Positions 1 to 7,753 of a stretch of 64,000 nucleotides of DNA are shown here, piece by piece. Within the stretch, counting starts at the first letter, position 1. The number at the start of each line of letters is the position of its first letter. The notes below the pieces were generated by a model, which did no database searches, was not told where the DNA came from, and worked only from the letters and a program-made list of their open reading frames with translations. Source of the DNA: Mucilaginibacter paludis DSM 18603 (GTDB taxonomy: Bacteria; Bacteroidota; Bacteroidia; Sphingobacteriales; Sphingobacteriaceae); assembly GCF_000166195.2 (NCBI RefSeq), contig NZ_CM001403.1:5660432-5724431 (forward strand), written 5' to 3'. The translations under genes and the position numbers were made by a program.

Positions 1-1166
1 CCGCTCATCCTTTTGATGACGGTACCGCGGCGGTATTGAAAAAATCAATCACCGAAACTGCGGCTTTGTTAGGTGAAGATGAGAAGACTTATTTAAACTT
101 GATTGCGCCATTGGTTAAATCCTGGCCCGGAATGGCAGATGATGTATTGGCGCCCCTGCATTTTCCAAAACACCCCATCGATATGGCACGCTTCGGCCTG
201 AATGCGATGACATCGGCTACGCATCTGGCCAGGCATTTTAAAACCCAGGCGGCTAAAGGCTTATTTGCCGGTATGGCCGCACATAGCATCCAGCCCCTTA
301 CCAACCTGGCCACATCGGCTATTGCTTTGGTTTTGATGACTAATGGCCATCTGAAAGGTTGGCCCGTTCCAAAAGGGGGGGCAAATCAAATAGCGCAAGC
401 GTTGGCGTCGTATTTTGTATCTATTGGTGGTATAATTGAAACCGGCCGGTATATTTCTTCTTTAAATCAGTTGCCATCTGCGCGTGCGGTGTTATTCGAT
501 GTAACACCTAAGCAGCTTTTATCCATAGCCGGTCATCAATTTTCGTCGGTGTACAAGTGGCAGTTGGAACGGTACCAATATGGTATGGGCGTGTTTAAAG
601 TAGATTGGGCGCTTGACGATGCCATTCCGTTTACGGCAAAAGGCGCGCGCGAAGCAGGAACCGTCCATATCGGCGGTACCTTGCAGGAAATTGTTCAGGG
701 CGAAAAAGAAACGACGGAGGGCAAGCATCCTGAAAGGCCGTTTGTTCTGCTGGCTCAGCAAAGCCTGTTTGACGATACCCGTGCCCCAAAGGGGAAGCAT
801 ACCGCCTGGGCCTACTGCCACGTGCCTAATGGATCTTATAAGGATATGACTGAAAGCATAGAACGCCAGGTAGAACGTTTTGCCCCTGGTTTTCGCGAAC
901 GCATCTTAGGTAAACATACTTTCAATACGGGCCAACTGGAAAACTATAATCCCAATTACATCGGCGGAGACATTAATGGCGGCATTATCGATCTGGCGCA
1001 GCTTTTTACCCGCCCGGCCTTGCGCAGCTCACCTTACCGTACATCGGCGAAAGGCATCTACATCTGTTCATCGTCAACGCCGCCAGGCAGCGGCGTACAC
1101 GGTATGTGCGGTTACCATTCTGCAAAGAGGGCCTTAAAGGATATATTTAATATCAGCATCAAATGA
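1..1166 (+). CDS. FAD-dependent oxidoreductase, phytoene desaturase-like, C-terminal part (cut by window edge)
   Basis: The reading frame is open from the first bases of the window (AHPFDDGTAAV precedes the first possible start, a TTG at 36), so this is the 3' part of a longer gene and the TTG should not be taken as its start. The visible part of about 388 residues resembles the substrate and C-terminal FAD region of the NAD(P)/FAD amine-oxidase/phytoene dehydrogenase superfamily. It includes the closing segment KGIYICSSSTPPGSGVHGMCG, typical of the last FAD-binding loop. The N-terminal GxGxxG dinucleotide motif would lie outside the window. The stop overlaps the start of the cytochrome gene by 4 bases, so the two are probably translationally coupled. 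The substrate is unknown; co-transcription with a sulfite dehydrogenase does not by itself define it. Confidence 0.75.
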   Translation, partial: AHPFDDGTAAVLKKSITETAALLGEDEKTYLNLIAPLVKSWPGMADDVLAPLHFPKHPIDMARFGLNAMTSATHLARHFKTQAAKGLFAGMAAHSIQPLTNLATSAIALVLMTNGHLKGWPVPKGGANQIAQALASYFVSIGGIIETGRYISSLNQLPSARAVLFDVTPKQLLSIAGHQFSSVYKWQLERYQYGMGVFKVDWALDDAIPFTAKGAREAGTVHIGGTLQEIVQGEKETTEGKHPERPFVLLAQQSLFDDTRAPKGKHTAWAYCHVPNGSYKDMTESIERQVERFAPGFRERILGKHTFNTGQLENYNPNYIGGDINGGIIDLAQLFTRPALRSSPYRTSAKGIYICSSSTPPGSGVHGMCGYHSAKRALKDIFNISIK

Positions 1167-1789
1167 TCAGCAACGTAATTCAATTGAAATATCGCAAATC
1201 CTATATTGTAATATTAGCCGGCTTCACTTTAATCGGTTTAACCGCTTTTAATAGCGGTGTCTTTAGCAAACGGGAGTATTTATCATTGCGGGATACCATC
1301 CGGCACACGCCCAGATTTGGTTTTGGCCGTATAGCGACGGAGGCTGAAATTGCCAAATGGGACATTGATGTTCGCCCCGATGGCAAAGGGTTACCTGCGG
1401 GCGAAGGAGATGCGGCTAAAGGGAAAGCCATTTATGCCTTGAAATGTATCGCCTGCCACGGTGCAACGGGCGAAGAGGTGCCGGGTGTTAAACTGCCTGC
1501 GCCGGCTTTGGTGAGCGATACATCGGCTAAAAGCAGGCCTAAAACTATTGGCAATTACTGGCCTTATGCCACTACTTTGTTTGATTATATGCGCCGCACC
1601 ATGCCCTATAACCTGCCCGGATCTTTAACCGATAACGAAGTTTATAGCCTGACGGCTTATTTATTAAGCGCCAATAAAATTATTAAACCCGAAACGGTGA
1701 TGAATGCCCAAACGCTACCCCGAATTGTGATGCCGGCACGGAAATTATTTGTTACTGACGATAGAAAAGGCGGACCGGAAATTAAATGA
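1163..1789 (+). CDS. membrane-anchored monohaem c-type cytochrome, SoxD/SorB-like
   Basis: A 208-residue protein with an N-terminal hydrophobic segment (about residues 12-30, uncleaved anchor or signal) and one haem c motif, C95-I-A-C98-H99. A downstream RRTMPYNLPGSLTDNE segment probably supplies the axial Met, as in class I cytochromes c. It lies 9 bases upstream of the SoxC-like molybdoenzyme and overlaps the preceding oxidoreductase by 4 bases. In known sulfite dehydrogenases (SorAB, SoxCD) a c-type cytochrome accepts electrons from the molybdenum subunit, and the gene order supports that role. Classical SoxD is dihaem; this one has a single CxxCH, so it is closer to SorB in haem content. 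It probably acts in the periplasm and passes electrons to the respiratory chain. Confidence 0.8.
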   Translation: MISNVIQLKYRKSYIVILAGFTLIGLTAFNSGVFSKREYLSLRDTIRHTPRFGFGRIATEAEIAKWDIDVRPDGKGLPAGEGDAAKGKAIYALKCIACHGATGEEVPGVKLPAPALVSDTSAKSRPKTIGNYWPYATTLFDYMRRTMPYNLPGSLTDNEVYSLTAYLLSANKIIKPETVMNAQTLPRIVMPARKLFVTDDRKGGPEIK

Positions 1790-1798
1790 TAGATTAAG

Positions 1799-3049
1799 AT
1801 GGACGAAACAAAAAAAGACGAACCTGCAGATACAGAACATAAAATTAGTCGCCGCACTTTATTGGGCGGAGCATTGGCTGCAGCTATGATTCCGGTGAGC
1901 TCATCATTCGCTAATTATGTGCCGGTTGGCGGCCCTGCTTTACCACCTCCCGTTGATCCAACAAAGCGGATAGGTCCCGGGCCTAGTAAGATCGGGAAGC
2001 GTTCAACTTTTGAAAATCCGGCGCGTAAGCCATCCGACATATCGTCGCGCTCACCATTGCAGGATTTTTACAGTACAATCACACCTGCCGACCTGCATTT
2101 TGAGAGGCATCACGCCGGTATTCCGGACATCGATCCCAACACTTACGAATTGTTGATCCATGGGATGGTAGAACGGCCAATGAAATTTACATTGGCTGAA
2201 TTGAAAAGATTTCCAGCGGTAACGCGTACCTGCTTTATTGAGTGCGCAGGTAATTTTAGAACAGGCAGTGAGCAAATGACACCACAGGACATTTTAGGGT
2301 TAACCAGCCAAAGTGAATGGACTGGCGTGATGCTTTCGACCATTTTCAGTGAAGTGGGTGCCGATCCAAAAGCTACCTGGTTTTTGGCCGAGGGCGGCGA
2401 TGCCTCTTTAATGACAAGAAGCATTCCCGCACATAAAGGCTGGGAAGATGCGATGATTGTGTATGGACAGAACGGGGAGGCCATCAGGCCGGCGCAGGGT
2501 TATCCGGCACGTTTGTTATTACCCGGATATGAGGGCAATATGAACGTTAAATGGCTGCGGCGCCTGGAATTATCAGATCAGCCCTACTGGACGCGTGAAG
2601 AAACATCCAAATACACTTATCCGGTTCACAACAAGATCAGGATGTTCAGTTTTGAGATGGATGCGCGGTCTATCATTACCTACCCGAGCTTTCCCCAAAA
2701 GATAGAGAAAGGCTGGATTGAGATACGCGGAGTTGCCTGGACAGGGCGGGGAAAGATTACGAAAGTAGAGGTTAGTACCGATGCTGGTAAAAGCTGGAAT
2801 GATGCTCGTTTGCAGGAGCCTGTATTAGATAAGGCACATACTTATTTCAGATACCTGTGGCAGTGGAATGGTGATGAAACGGAGATATTAAGCCGGGCCA
2901 TTGACGAAACCGGTTATATCCAGCCCTCAATTAAGCAACTGATTGAGGCGCGTGGCACCGACCTGGGCGGTTATCACATGAACCCTGTTACCGCCTGGCA
3001 GATTAAACAAGATGGAACCGTGCTTTTTAAACCCGAGGGCCGGAAATAA
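1799..3049 (+). CDS. SoxC-like sulfite dehydrogenase, molybdopterin subunit
   Basis: A 416-residue protein of the sulfite oxidase fold. A Tat signal is visible (SRRTLLGG at residues 17-24, then a hydrophobic stretch), so it is exported folded with its cofactor. The SoxC-type block SPLQDFYSTITPADLHFERHHAGIPDIDP (residues 94-122) precedes the molybdenum ligand Cys149 in FIECAGNF. The C-terminal part (from about residue 290) is the Mo-co dimerisation domain. The expected reaction is oxidation of sulfite (or protein-bound sulfane sulfur in a full Sox system) to sulfate with electrons to the adjacent cytochrome. No soxXA, soxYZ or soxB is visible, so free sulfite oxidation is the more economical reading. 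The YeiH-type exporter follows after 39 bases. Confidence 0.87.
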   Translation: MDETKKDEPADTEHKISRRTLLGGALAAAMIPVSSSFANYVPVGGPALPPPVDPTKRIGPGPSKIGKRSTFENPARKPSDISSRSPLQDFYSTITPADLHFERHHAGIPDIDPNTYELLIHGMVERPMKFTLAELKRFPAVTRTCFIECAGNFRTGSEQMTPQDILGLTSQSEWTGVMLSTIFSEVGADPKATWFLAEGGDASLMTRSIPAHKGWEDAMIVYGQNGEAIRPAQGYPARLLLPGYEGNMNVKWLRRLELSDQPYWTREETSKYTYPVHNKIRMFSFEMDARSIITYPSFPQKIEKGWIEIRGVAWTGRGKITKVEVSTDAGKSWNDARLQEPVLDKAHTYFRYLWQWNGDETEILSRAIDETGYIQPSIKQLIEARGTDLGGYHMNPVTAWQIKQDGTVLFKPEGRK

Positions 3050-3088
3050 TCAATACATCGAATTGTAAATACACTAAAAAGAAAATAT

Positions 3089-4462
3089 ATGTCAGAAAAT
3101 ATCAACCTTGAGGTAGCCCTGGAAGAGGCGGCCGCTGAAACCACACCGCTTAAGAGAGGCTTTTTAAAATCGCTTACCGAAGACTGGTGGGCTTTAATTC
3201 TTGGTGCAATCATCATATCGGCGACGGTATTATTTACGATCAACGGTGGCGAAATTAAGCTTCCGGTATATAAATGGAGCGGATCCGACGAGCTGTTCAA
3301 TAAAATTTTATCGATCAACAATATCTTACTGGTACTCGAAACCGGTGTTATATTCCTGGCGCTGGCCTCTATAGCCATTATCTTATCAGGTGGTAACATC
3401 AAGAAATTTGTTCCAGGCTTCGCTTTTATTTATTTATTGGTAAATGTTTCTTTCATTATCGGCGGTAATAAAGGCATTGCCTATTACGGTTTGGAGTATG
3501 TGGTATTTGCCCTGCTTATTGGTTTAATACTGGGTAACCTGGTTAATATTCCAGCATGGCTTAAAGAGGCCGTCCGCTCGGAGTTCTATATAAAAACGGG
3601 GTTGGTAATATTAGGCACCACCATCTTGTCGTCCGACCTGGTTTCAGCGGGCTTACCGGGTATTATACAGGCTATTATCGTAGTTACCGCAGTTTGGTTC
3701 TTCTCCTTATGGTTAAGCCGGAAATTAAAAGTTGATGATGAATTTGGGATTATCCTGGCTTCGGCAGTATCTATTTGCGGCGTGTCGGCAGCTATTGTAG
3801 CTGCCGGAGCCATTAACGGTGACAAAAAAAAGCTGTCCTACGTAACCACTTTAGTATTATTGACGGCCATTCCGATGATGATTCTCCAACCCTGGCTGAT
3901 CCGGGTACTACATATACCCGAAATTGTAGGCGGAGCATGGTTAGGAGGGACATTAGATACCACTGCCTCAGTGGCCGCGGCAGGAGCTATTGTGGGCCCC
4001 GCGGCTGTTAAGGCTGGTGTGATAGCCAAATTTTCTCAAAATGTTTTTATTGGTGTGGCAGCTTTTTTAATTGCTATCTGGTGGGCTTACCGCAAACCAA
4101 AGGAGAGTGCTAAAGAAGGTGCTATCCAGATTACGGCGGAAAAACCAAGCCTTAAGGTGGTTTGGGAACGTTTTCCAAAGTTTGTGCTGGGCTTTATCGC
4201 CGCATCCCTGATCTTTTCGTTTTTGCTGTCTCCTGCAACGGTTAAAAGCGTGTCGGCAACCTTAGGCAGCCTTCGTACGGTTTGGTTCGGAATGGCTTTT
4301 ATCTGCATCGGTATGGAAGCTAAATTTACCGATCTGGTTAAGCTGCAAGGCGGCCGGCCGGCTTATACCTTTATAGGGGCGCAGGTATTCAATATCTTTT
4401 GGACGTTGTTATGGTCGTACCTGTTATTTGGAGGTTATATTTTCCCGGTGCCCCAATTTTAA
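3089..4462 (+). CDS. YeiH-family (UPF0324) putative sulfate exporter
   Basis: A 457-residue polytopic membrane protein with about 11 hydrophobic segments and conserved UPF0324/YeiH blocks, including VFALLIGLILGNLVNIPAWL, AVSICGVSAAIVAAGAI and GGAWLGGTLDTTASVAAAGA. Family members are annotated as putative sulfate exporters; that function is inferred rather than proven for most. It directly follows the sulfite dehydrogenase genes, which fits disposal of the sulfate formed in the periplasm or cytoplasm. The cytosolic N-terminus (about 30 residues) is acidic. A short inverted repeat lies just after the stop (about 4484-4515), possibly the end of the operon. Confidence 0.85.
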   Translation: MSENINLEVALEEAAAETTPLKRGFLKSLTEDWWALILGAIIISATVLFTINGGEIKLPVYKWSGSDELFNKILSINNILLVLETGVIFLALASIAIILSGGNIKKFVPGFAFIYLLVNVSFIIGGNKGIAYYGLEYVVFALLIGLILGNLVNIPAWLKEAVRSEFYIKTGLVILGTTILSSDLVSAGLPGIIQAIIVVTAVWFFSLWLSRKLKVDDEFGIILASAVSICGVSAAIVAAGAINGDKKKLSYVTTLVLLTAIPMMILQPWLIRVLHIPEIVGGAWLGGTLDTTASVAAAGAIVGPAAVKAGVIAKFSQNVFIGVAAFLIAIWWAYRKPKESAKEGAIQITAEKPSLKVVWERFPKFVLGFIAASLIFSFLLSPATVKSVSATLGSLRTVWFGMAFICIGMEAKFTDLVKLQGGRPAYTFIGAQVFNIFWTLLWSYLLFGGYIFPVPQF

Positions 4463-4626
4463 CCGGTGCCATCCCCTTTAGAAGCCGCTCATTATTTGGG
4501 GTGGCTTTTAAAAGGGGAATCTGAAAAAATAGATGGACTTGTTTTGAAAATGGCATTTTGCGTAAACCGAAAATAAATTGGTATTCCGCCGTCCTCAGCA
4601 AAATCTTTAATCTAAATAGAACAACT

Positions 4627-5073
4627 TTATCCAAGAGTAACTTTTTTCTGCTCATCATCTGCCGGTATCATTCCGGCAGATCGTTCTAAATCCCGATCGT
4701 GTATTTCGTTAAGTTCCGGGTAACTGAAATGCTCTTCTGCCTCTGTTTCAAAAGAAGCCGGTAAGGGTTTTGAATTGGGTGTTTTTAACAGGTTTATTTT
4801 TGAATCTCGTCTGTTTAAAATACTGTTTTTCAATGCAATATACAGATAGTCTTTTAAAGAGTTAATGTTGGTTAGCTCCCTCTCGTTCCATAATAATAAA
4901 AAAACATCATGAATGACCTCCTCACAGTTTTTTTGATTTGGGGCAATTTTAAAAGCACAGCGGTATAGTTCAGACCAATACCGTTTGTAAATGCATAAGA
5001 AAGCGGCTTGTTTCTCCTGACCCAATAAGTTTAAAAGTTCCGGATCTGACAGATTCTCATAAATGCGGTTCAT
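4627..5073 (-). pseudogene. decayed ECF sigma factor (region 2 kept, region 4 lost)
   Basis: The first about 125 residues match a Bacteroidota ECF sigma-70 factor: a region 2 with AAFLCIYKRYWSELYRCAFKI and CEEVIHDVFLLLWNERE, then the linker. After HDRDLER the frame runs into an unrelated tail and stops at 148 residues, where a family member of about 190 would carry region 4. Other frames just downstream show D-L-P-E and MSRKK, which resemble the usual LPEKMREIFxxSRKK entry to region 4. At least two indels or a larger rearrangement must therefore have occurred. No anti-sigma gene or TonB partner is adjacent. A truncated but still expressed protein cannot be excluded. Confidence 0.7.
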
Positions 5074-5528
5074 TAATAAATTTTCAAAAGATAAAATGTG
5101 AATGATGTGCTCTTACTTACCTGCACCTTTAATCACTAAACACCGAGCAGGCAGATTGATATCTACAGGCATGTAAAACCTGTTTGATGTAAATTGGGTT
5201 ACGGGCATAAAAACTGGTAATTGCCCACCCGGTCGTGATTTTGCTTTGATGGTGACGGCGCCGAAGCAAAACGATTTCATGGTAAGGATTTACTCGCATT
5301 GTACGTTCCCGCAAATAAATCTCTGATAAAAACGGTTCTGTTTTTTTTACTTCCACGATTCTGTTATTTTCTACGACTGATTAGTAGTCAGTATATTCCA
5401 AAAGAAAGTTTATGATATGAAAGTTTATTGTTCATCGTATTGAAATATTTGATAAGCATTATTTGACTATATGCCATGAGGCTCTCCGGCCTGTTTAGCT
5501 GTGCAAATATAAAATAAATTAACATTAA
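5074..5528. other. intergenic region, no supported gene
   Basis: About 450 AT-rich bases between the decayed sigma factor and the promoter of the first Cys leader. Short minus-strand ORFs here show no recognisable domain and no conserved-looking start. I see no tRNA, repeat or terminator I would defend. Confidence 0.5.
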
Positions 5529-5569
5529 CTATAATGTCTATGGATTTAATAGAATAATTAATATATTTG
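5529..5569 (+). promoter_or_regulatory. CTATA-type promoter ahead of Cys leader peptide 1
   Basis: CTATAATGTCTAT lies at 5529-5541 and a -7 box TATATTTG at 5562-5569 (Bacteroidota consensus TAnnTTTG). The distance from the first base of the element to the -7 box is 33 bp, identical to the sites at 15497 and 11799. No TTTG -33 element is evident, which suggests that an activator or special sigma factor reads the CTATA element. Transcription would start near 5576, about 27 bases before the leader ORF. Confidence 0.65.
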
Positions 5570-5602
5570 CAAAACCAAGTCAAATAGCCTGGCTTTAAAA
5601 CG

Positions 5603-5680
5603 ATGTCGGTTAAATTTACGCAAGTCCCGTTTTCTTTTACTATTGCTTCTTCCGAATCAGTATCTGGATGTTGTTGCTGA
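5603..5680 (+). CDS. Cys leader peptide 1 (25 aa, ends G-C-C-C-stop)
   Basis: ATG at 5603 opens a 25-codon ORF starting MSVKFTQVPF and ending SGCCC, with codons TGT-TGT-TGC-TGA at 5669-5680. It begins about 27 bases after the predicted transcription start of the CTATA promoter and about 210 bases upstream of the peroxiredoxin-like gene. A run of codons for one amino acid at the end of a short 5' ORF is the hallmark of ribosome-stalling attenuators; here stalling would report Cys-tRNA shortage. The same layout occurs at 15567. A minus-strand ORF covers the same DNA but has no features of a gene. The control mechanism is inferred; no U-rich intrinsic terminator follows directly. Confidence 0.68.
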   Translation: MSVKFTQVPFSFTIASSESVSGCCC

Positions 5681-5889
5681 TACAAGTCCTTAAAACATTT
5701 GTCCATTCTATCTATCCAATTCATTCAAAATCAAGTCGTGAACTATTATCAGTTAAAAAAAATCAACAAGGTTTGTCCCTATTGGCAGATAGAATACTAT
5801 GAAGTTGTTTATGGCTTAGCCTGGTGTTGCGGCTGATCTGCAATCCTGGTTAATCAATTAATTTTCTATCATTTTTCATCCTGTAAAAC

Positions 5890-6528
5890 ATGTCTTCTAA
5901 AACCAAATACCGCTACTTTAATTCCCTGGAAATCATACTTGAAAACGATTTTGTTTTCAAACTATTCAAACCGTTGATCCCGGTAAAGGCCGGTAATATT
6001 ATTCCCGATCTTGCATTTTCCAAAGATTTTGGAAGATGGCAGCAGTACACCAACGGAGCGGAATCACGTGGTCTGATCCCTTTCACCAAACTAAAAAGTA
6101 AGCCCATTGTCCTCGCCTTTTATTCGCAGCATTGGGGGCAGCTGGGTATAGATCAATTGGTCCGGTTGAACGAATTGCAGCATGAGGTTAAAGCCGCGGG
6201 CGCAAACCTGATCGTTATCAGTCCTCAAAAAGAATCTTTTCTAAATAAGCTGGCATGGGAGTACAATTTTACCCTGACCTTTTATTTTGATCTTCAAAAC
6301 GAGGTCGCGCGGCAGTTCCGCGTTTATCATGAGGATAGCCCCGTTTGGAATTTATTTAGCGGAGTGGATGAAAACGTGCCGCTATTGGCAAGTTATGTTG
6401 TCAATCCATCAAAGCATGTGGTTTATCAGCACATCGATTATAATCTGTCGGGTACTTTTTCATCGCAGGAAATCCTGAGGGCTGTTTACGAAGCAGCTCA
6501 TTATACCGGCGATCGTAAATCGGCTTAG
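5890..6528 (+). CDS. peroxiredoxin-like (AhpC/TSA fold) protein lacking all cysteines
   Basis: A 212-residue protein with the thioredoxin-fold layout of AhpC/TSA 'peroxiredoxin-like family' proteins: PVKAGNIIPDLAF, then KPIVLAFYSQHWGQLGIDQL, then ANLIVISPQ. Where active members have the peroxidatic cysteine (WCPxC or TxxC region), this one reads YSQHWGQL. The whole chain has no Cys and only the initiator Met. It therefore cannot work as a Cys peroxidase. It may be a sulfur-free structural or regulatory replacement, or may have a different chemistry. It is preceded by Cys leader peptide 1 and followed after 87 bases by tRNA-Cys, which suggests expression under cysteine limitation. No signal peptide is seen. 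Confidence 0.7.
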   Translation: MSSKTKYRYFNSLEIILENDFVFKLFKPLIPVKAGNIIPDLAFSKDFGRWQQYTNGAESRGLIPFTKLKSKPIVLAFYSQHWGQLGIDQLVRLNELQHEVKAAGANLIVISPQKESFLNKLAWEYNFTLTFYFDLQNEVARQFRVYHEDSPVWNLFSGVDENVPLLASYVVNPSKHVVYQHIDYNLSGTFSSQEILRAVYEAAHYTGDRKSA

Positions 6529-6615
6529 GTAATTGGTTATGAACTTAAAATAGCTTTCTATAACATAATTGTATAAATGATTGCTTTAAGTGTCAAACCG
6601 TCATTTATAGAATTT

Positions 6616-6686
6616 GGTCACATGGCCGAGCGGTTAGGCAAGGGTCTGCAAAACCTTTTACGGCGGTTCAAATCCGCCTGTGACCT
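6616..6686 (+). tRNA. tRNA-Cys(GCA), canonical
   Basis: A complete cloverleaf: acceptor stem GGTCACA/TGTGACC with seven perfect pairs, D-stem GCC/GGC, anticodon loop CTGCAAA (anticodon GCA), T-arm GGCGG-TTCAAAT-CCGCC, and discriminator U73, an identity element of tRNA-Cys. No CCA is encoded. It lies between the cysteine-free peroxiredoxin-like gene and the PIG-L gene on the same strand and could be cut out of their transcript. Confidence 0.96.
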
Positions 6687-6729
6687 CATAAACAACCTTT
6701 AGAAGTTTTTATTTAAAAATTGAAATGTC

Positions 6730-7662
6730 ATGCACAAGTTGGTTTTTGCCTGGTTCTTTGTCACCCTTTCTGTTATGCTGGCTTTTAATGTTAACGGCCA
6801 ACAGAAAACAGAGGCGCCGCGCGTCTTGGTAGTGATGGCTCATCCAGATGATGAAAGTATTTTGTCGGTCACAATATATAAGATTGCTAAGGAACAACAC
6901 GGAATTGTTGATCTTTTTGTGATAACCAATGGCGAAGCCGGTTATAAATACTCCATTTTGGCAGAGCAATATTATGGCGTTCCTTTAACGGCCGAAAAGG
7001 TTGGACGAGCGCTTCTTCCTGATATCAGGAAAAAGGAGTTGAGGAGCGCCGGTCATATCTTAGGAGTATCCAAATATTACTACCAGGATCAACCCGACTC
7101 TCACTATGGCCTAAGCGAAAAGGAACCTTTGGATACCAGTTGGAATACGGCGATTATAAAAAAGCGTTTGAATGAGGTATTAACCAAAAGTAAATATGAT
7201 TTTGTGTTTTGCGTTTTGCCTGAGCCTTGTACCCATGGCCAGCATAAAGCCGCATCTTTATTGGCGCTGAATAGTATTGCTGCCTTACCTGCTGCAAGCA
7301 GGCCTATCATTTTAGGTGCCAGAACCCGTAATAAAACAGACACGATTTGCCGTTTTGAGCAATACCTGTATTATAAAGCAACCAAGACCGAGCCACATAC
7401 TTATCAGGTTGACCGGACGGCGAGTTTTGGTTTCAAGAACAAGCTCAATTATAAAGTGATAGCAAATTGGGAAATAGCTGAACATAAATCGCAGGGGGCT
7501 ACCCAAATGACAATGAATGACGGTGATTTGGAAGAGTTCTGGTATTTTACATTAAACGGCGATGCAGGTTTAGTAAAAACCCGCCAATTGTTTAATTTAC
7601 TGGAACAAATACCCGGAGCCCCGCCTACAGATTTGGATAGAACAGCCTTTCACCGTTTTTAA
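6730..7662 (+). CDS. secreted PIG-L family deacetylase
   Basis: A 310-residue protein with an N-terminal signal peptide (MHKLVFAWFFVTLSVMLAFN) and the PIG-L zinc motif AHPDDE at residues 37-42; HGQH later provides the third zinc ligand. The family removes N-acetyl groups from GlcNAc-type substrates and includes the thiol enzymes MshB, Mca and BshB. Because of the signal peptide, this copy should act outside the cytoplasm, which argues against bacillithiol synthesis and for work on an imported or external N-acetyl compound. It stands 43 bases after tRNA-Cys and upstream of the hydroxylase gene. A substrate such as an N-acetylated sulfur sugar or thiol conjugate is only a suggestion from context. 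Confidence 0.82.
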   Translation: MHKLVFAWFFVTLSVMLAFNVNGQQKTEAPRVLVVMAHPDDESILSVTIYKIAKEQHGIVDLFVITNGEAGYKYSILAEQYYGVPLTAEKVGRALLPDIRKKELRSAGHILGVSKYYYQDQPDSHYGLSEKEPLDTSWNTAIIKKRLNEVLTKSKYDFVFCVLPEPCTHGQHKAASLLALNSIAALPAASRPIILGARTRNKTDTICRFEQYLYYKATKTEPHTYQVDRTASFGFKNKLNYKVIANWEIAEHKSQGATQMTMNDGDLEEFWYFTLNGDAGLVKTRQLFNLLEQIPGAPPTDLDRTAFHRF

Positions 7663-7753
7663 AATTAGGGCCCTCGCCATACTGATAAATGCCTATAGTT
7701 ATAATAGCAGCGCTCTTTAATTAACCAAAATTTTAACACATAAACCAATAGCG

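Noticed and set aside
36..1166. TTG at 36 as a gene start
   Set aside because: The frame is open to the window's left edge with family-like sequence before it; the gene is simply cut by the window.
5467..5724. 85-codon minus-strand ORF
   Set aside because: It overlaps the promoter and Cys leader peptide 1 in antisense, has no domain and no plausible start signals; it is best explained as a shadow of the leader region.
5738..5854. GTG-started ORF of 38 codons with two Cys after leader peptide 1
   Set aside because: A GGTGTTGCGG stretch looked like a further Cys run, but in the correct frame it reads LVLRLICNPG; no terminal Cys codons, and a weak start.
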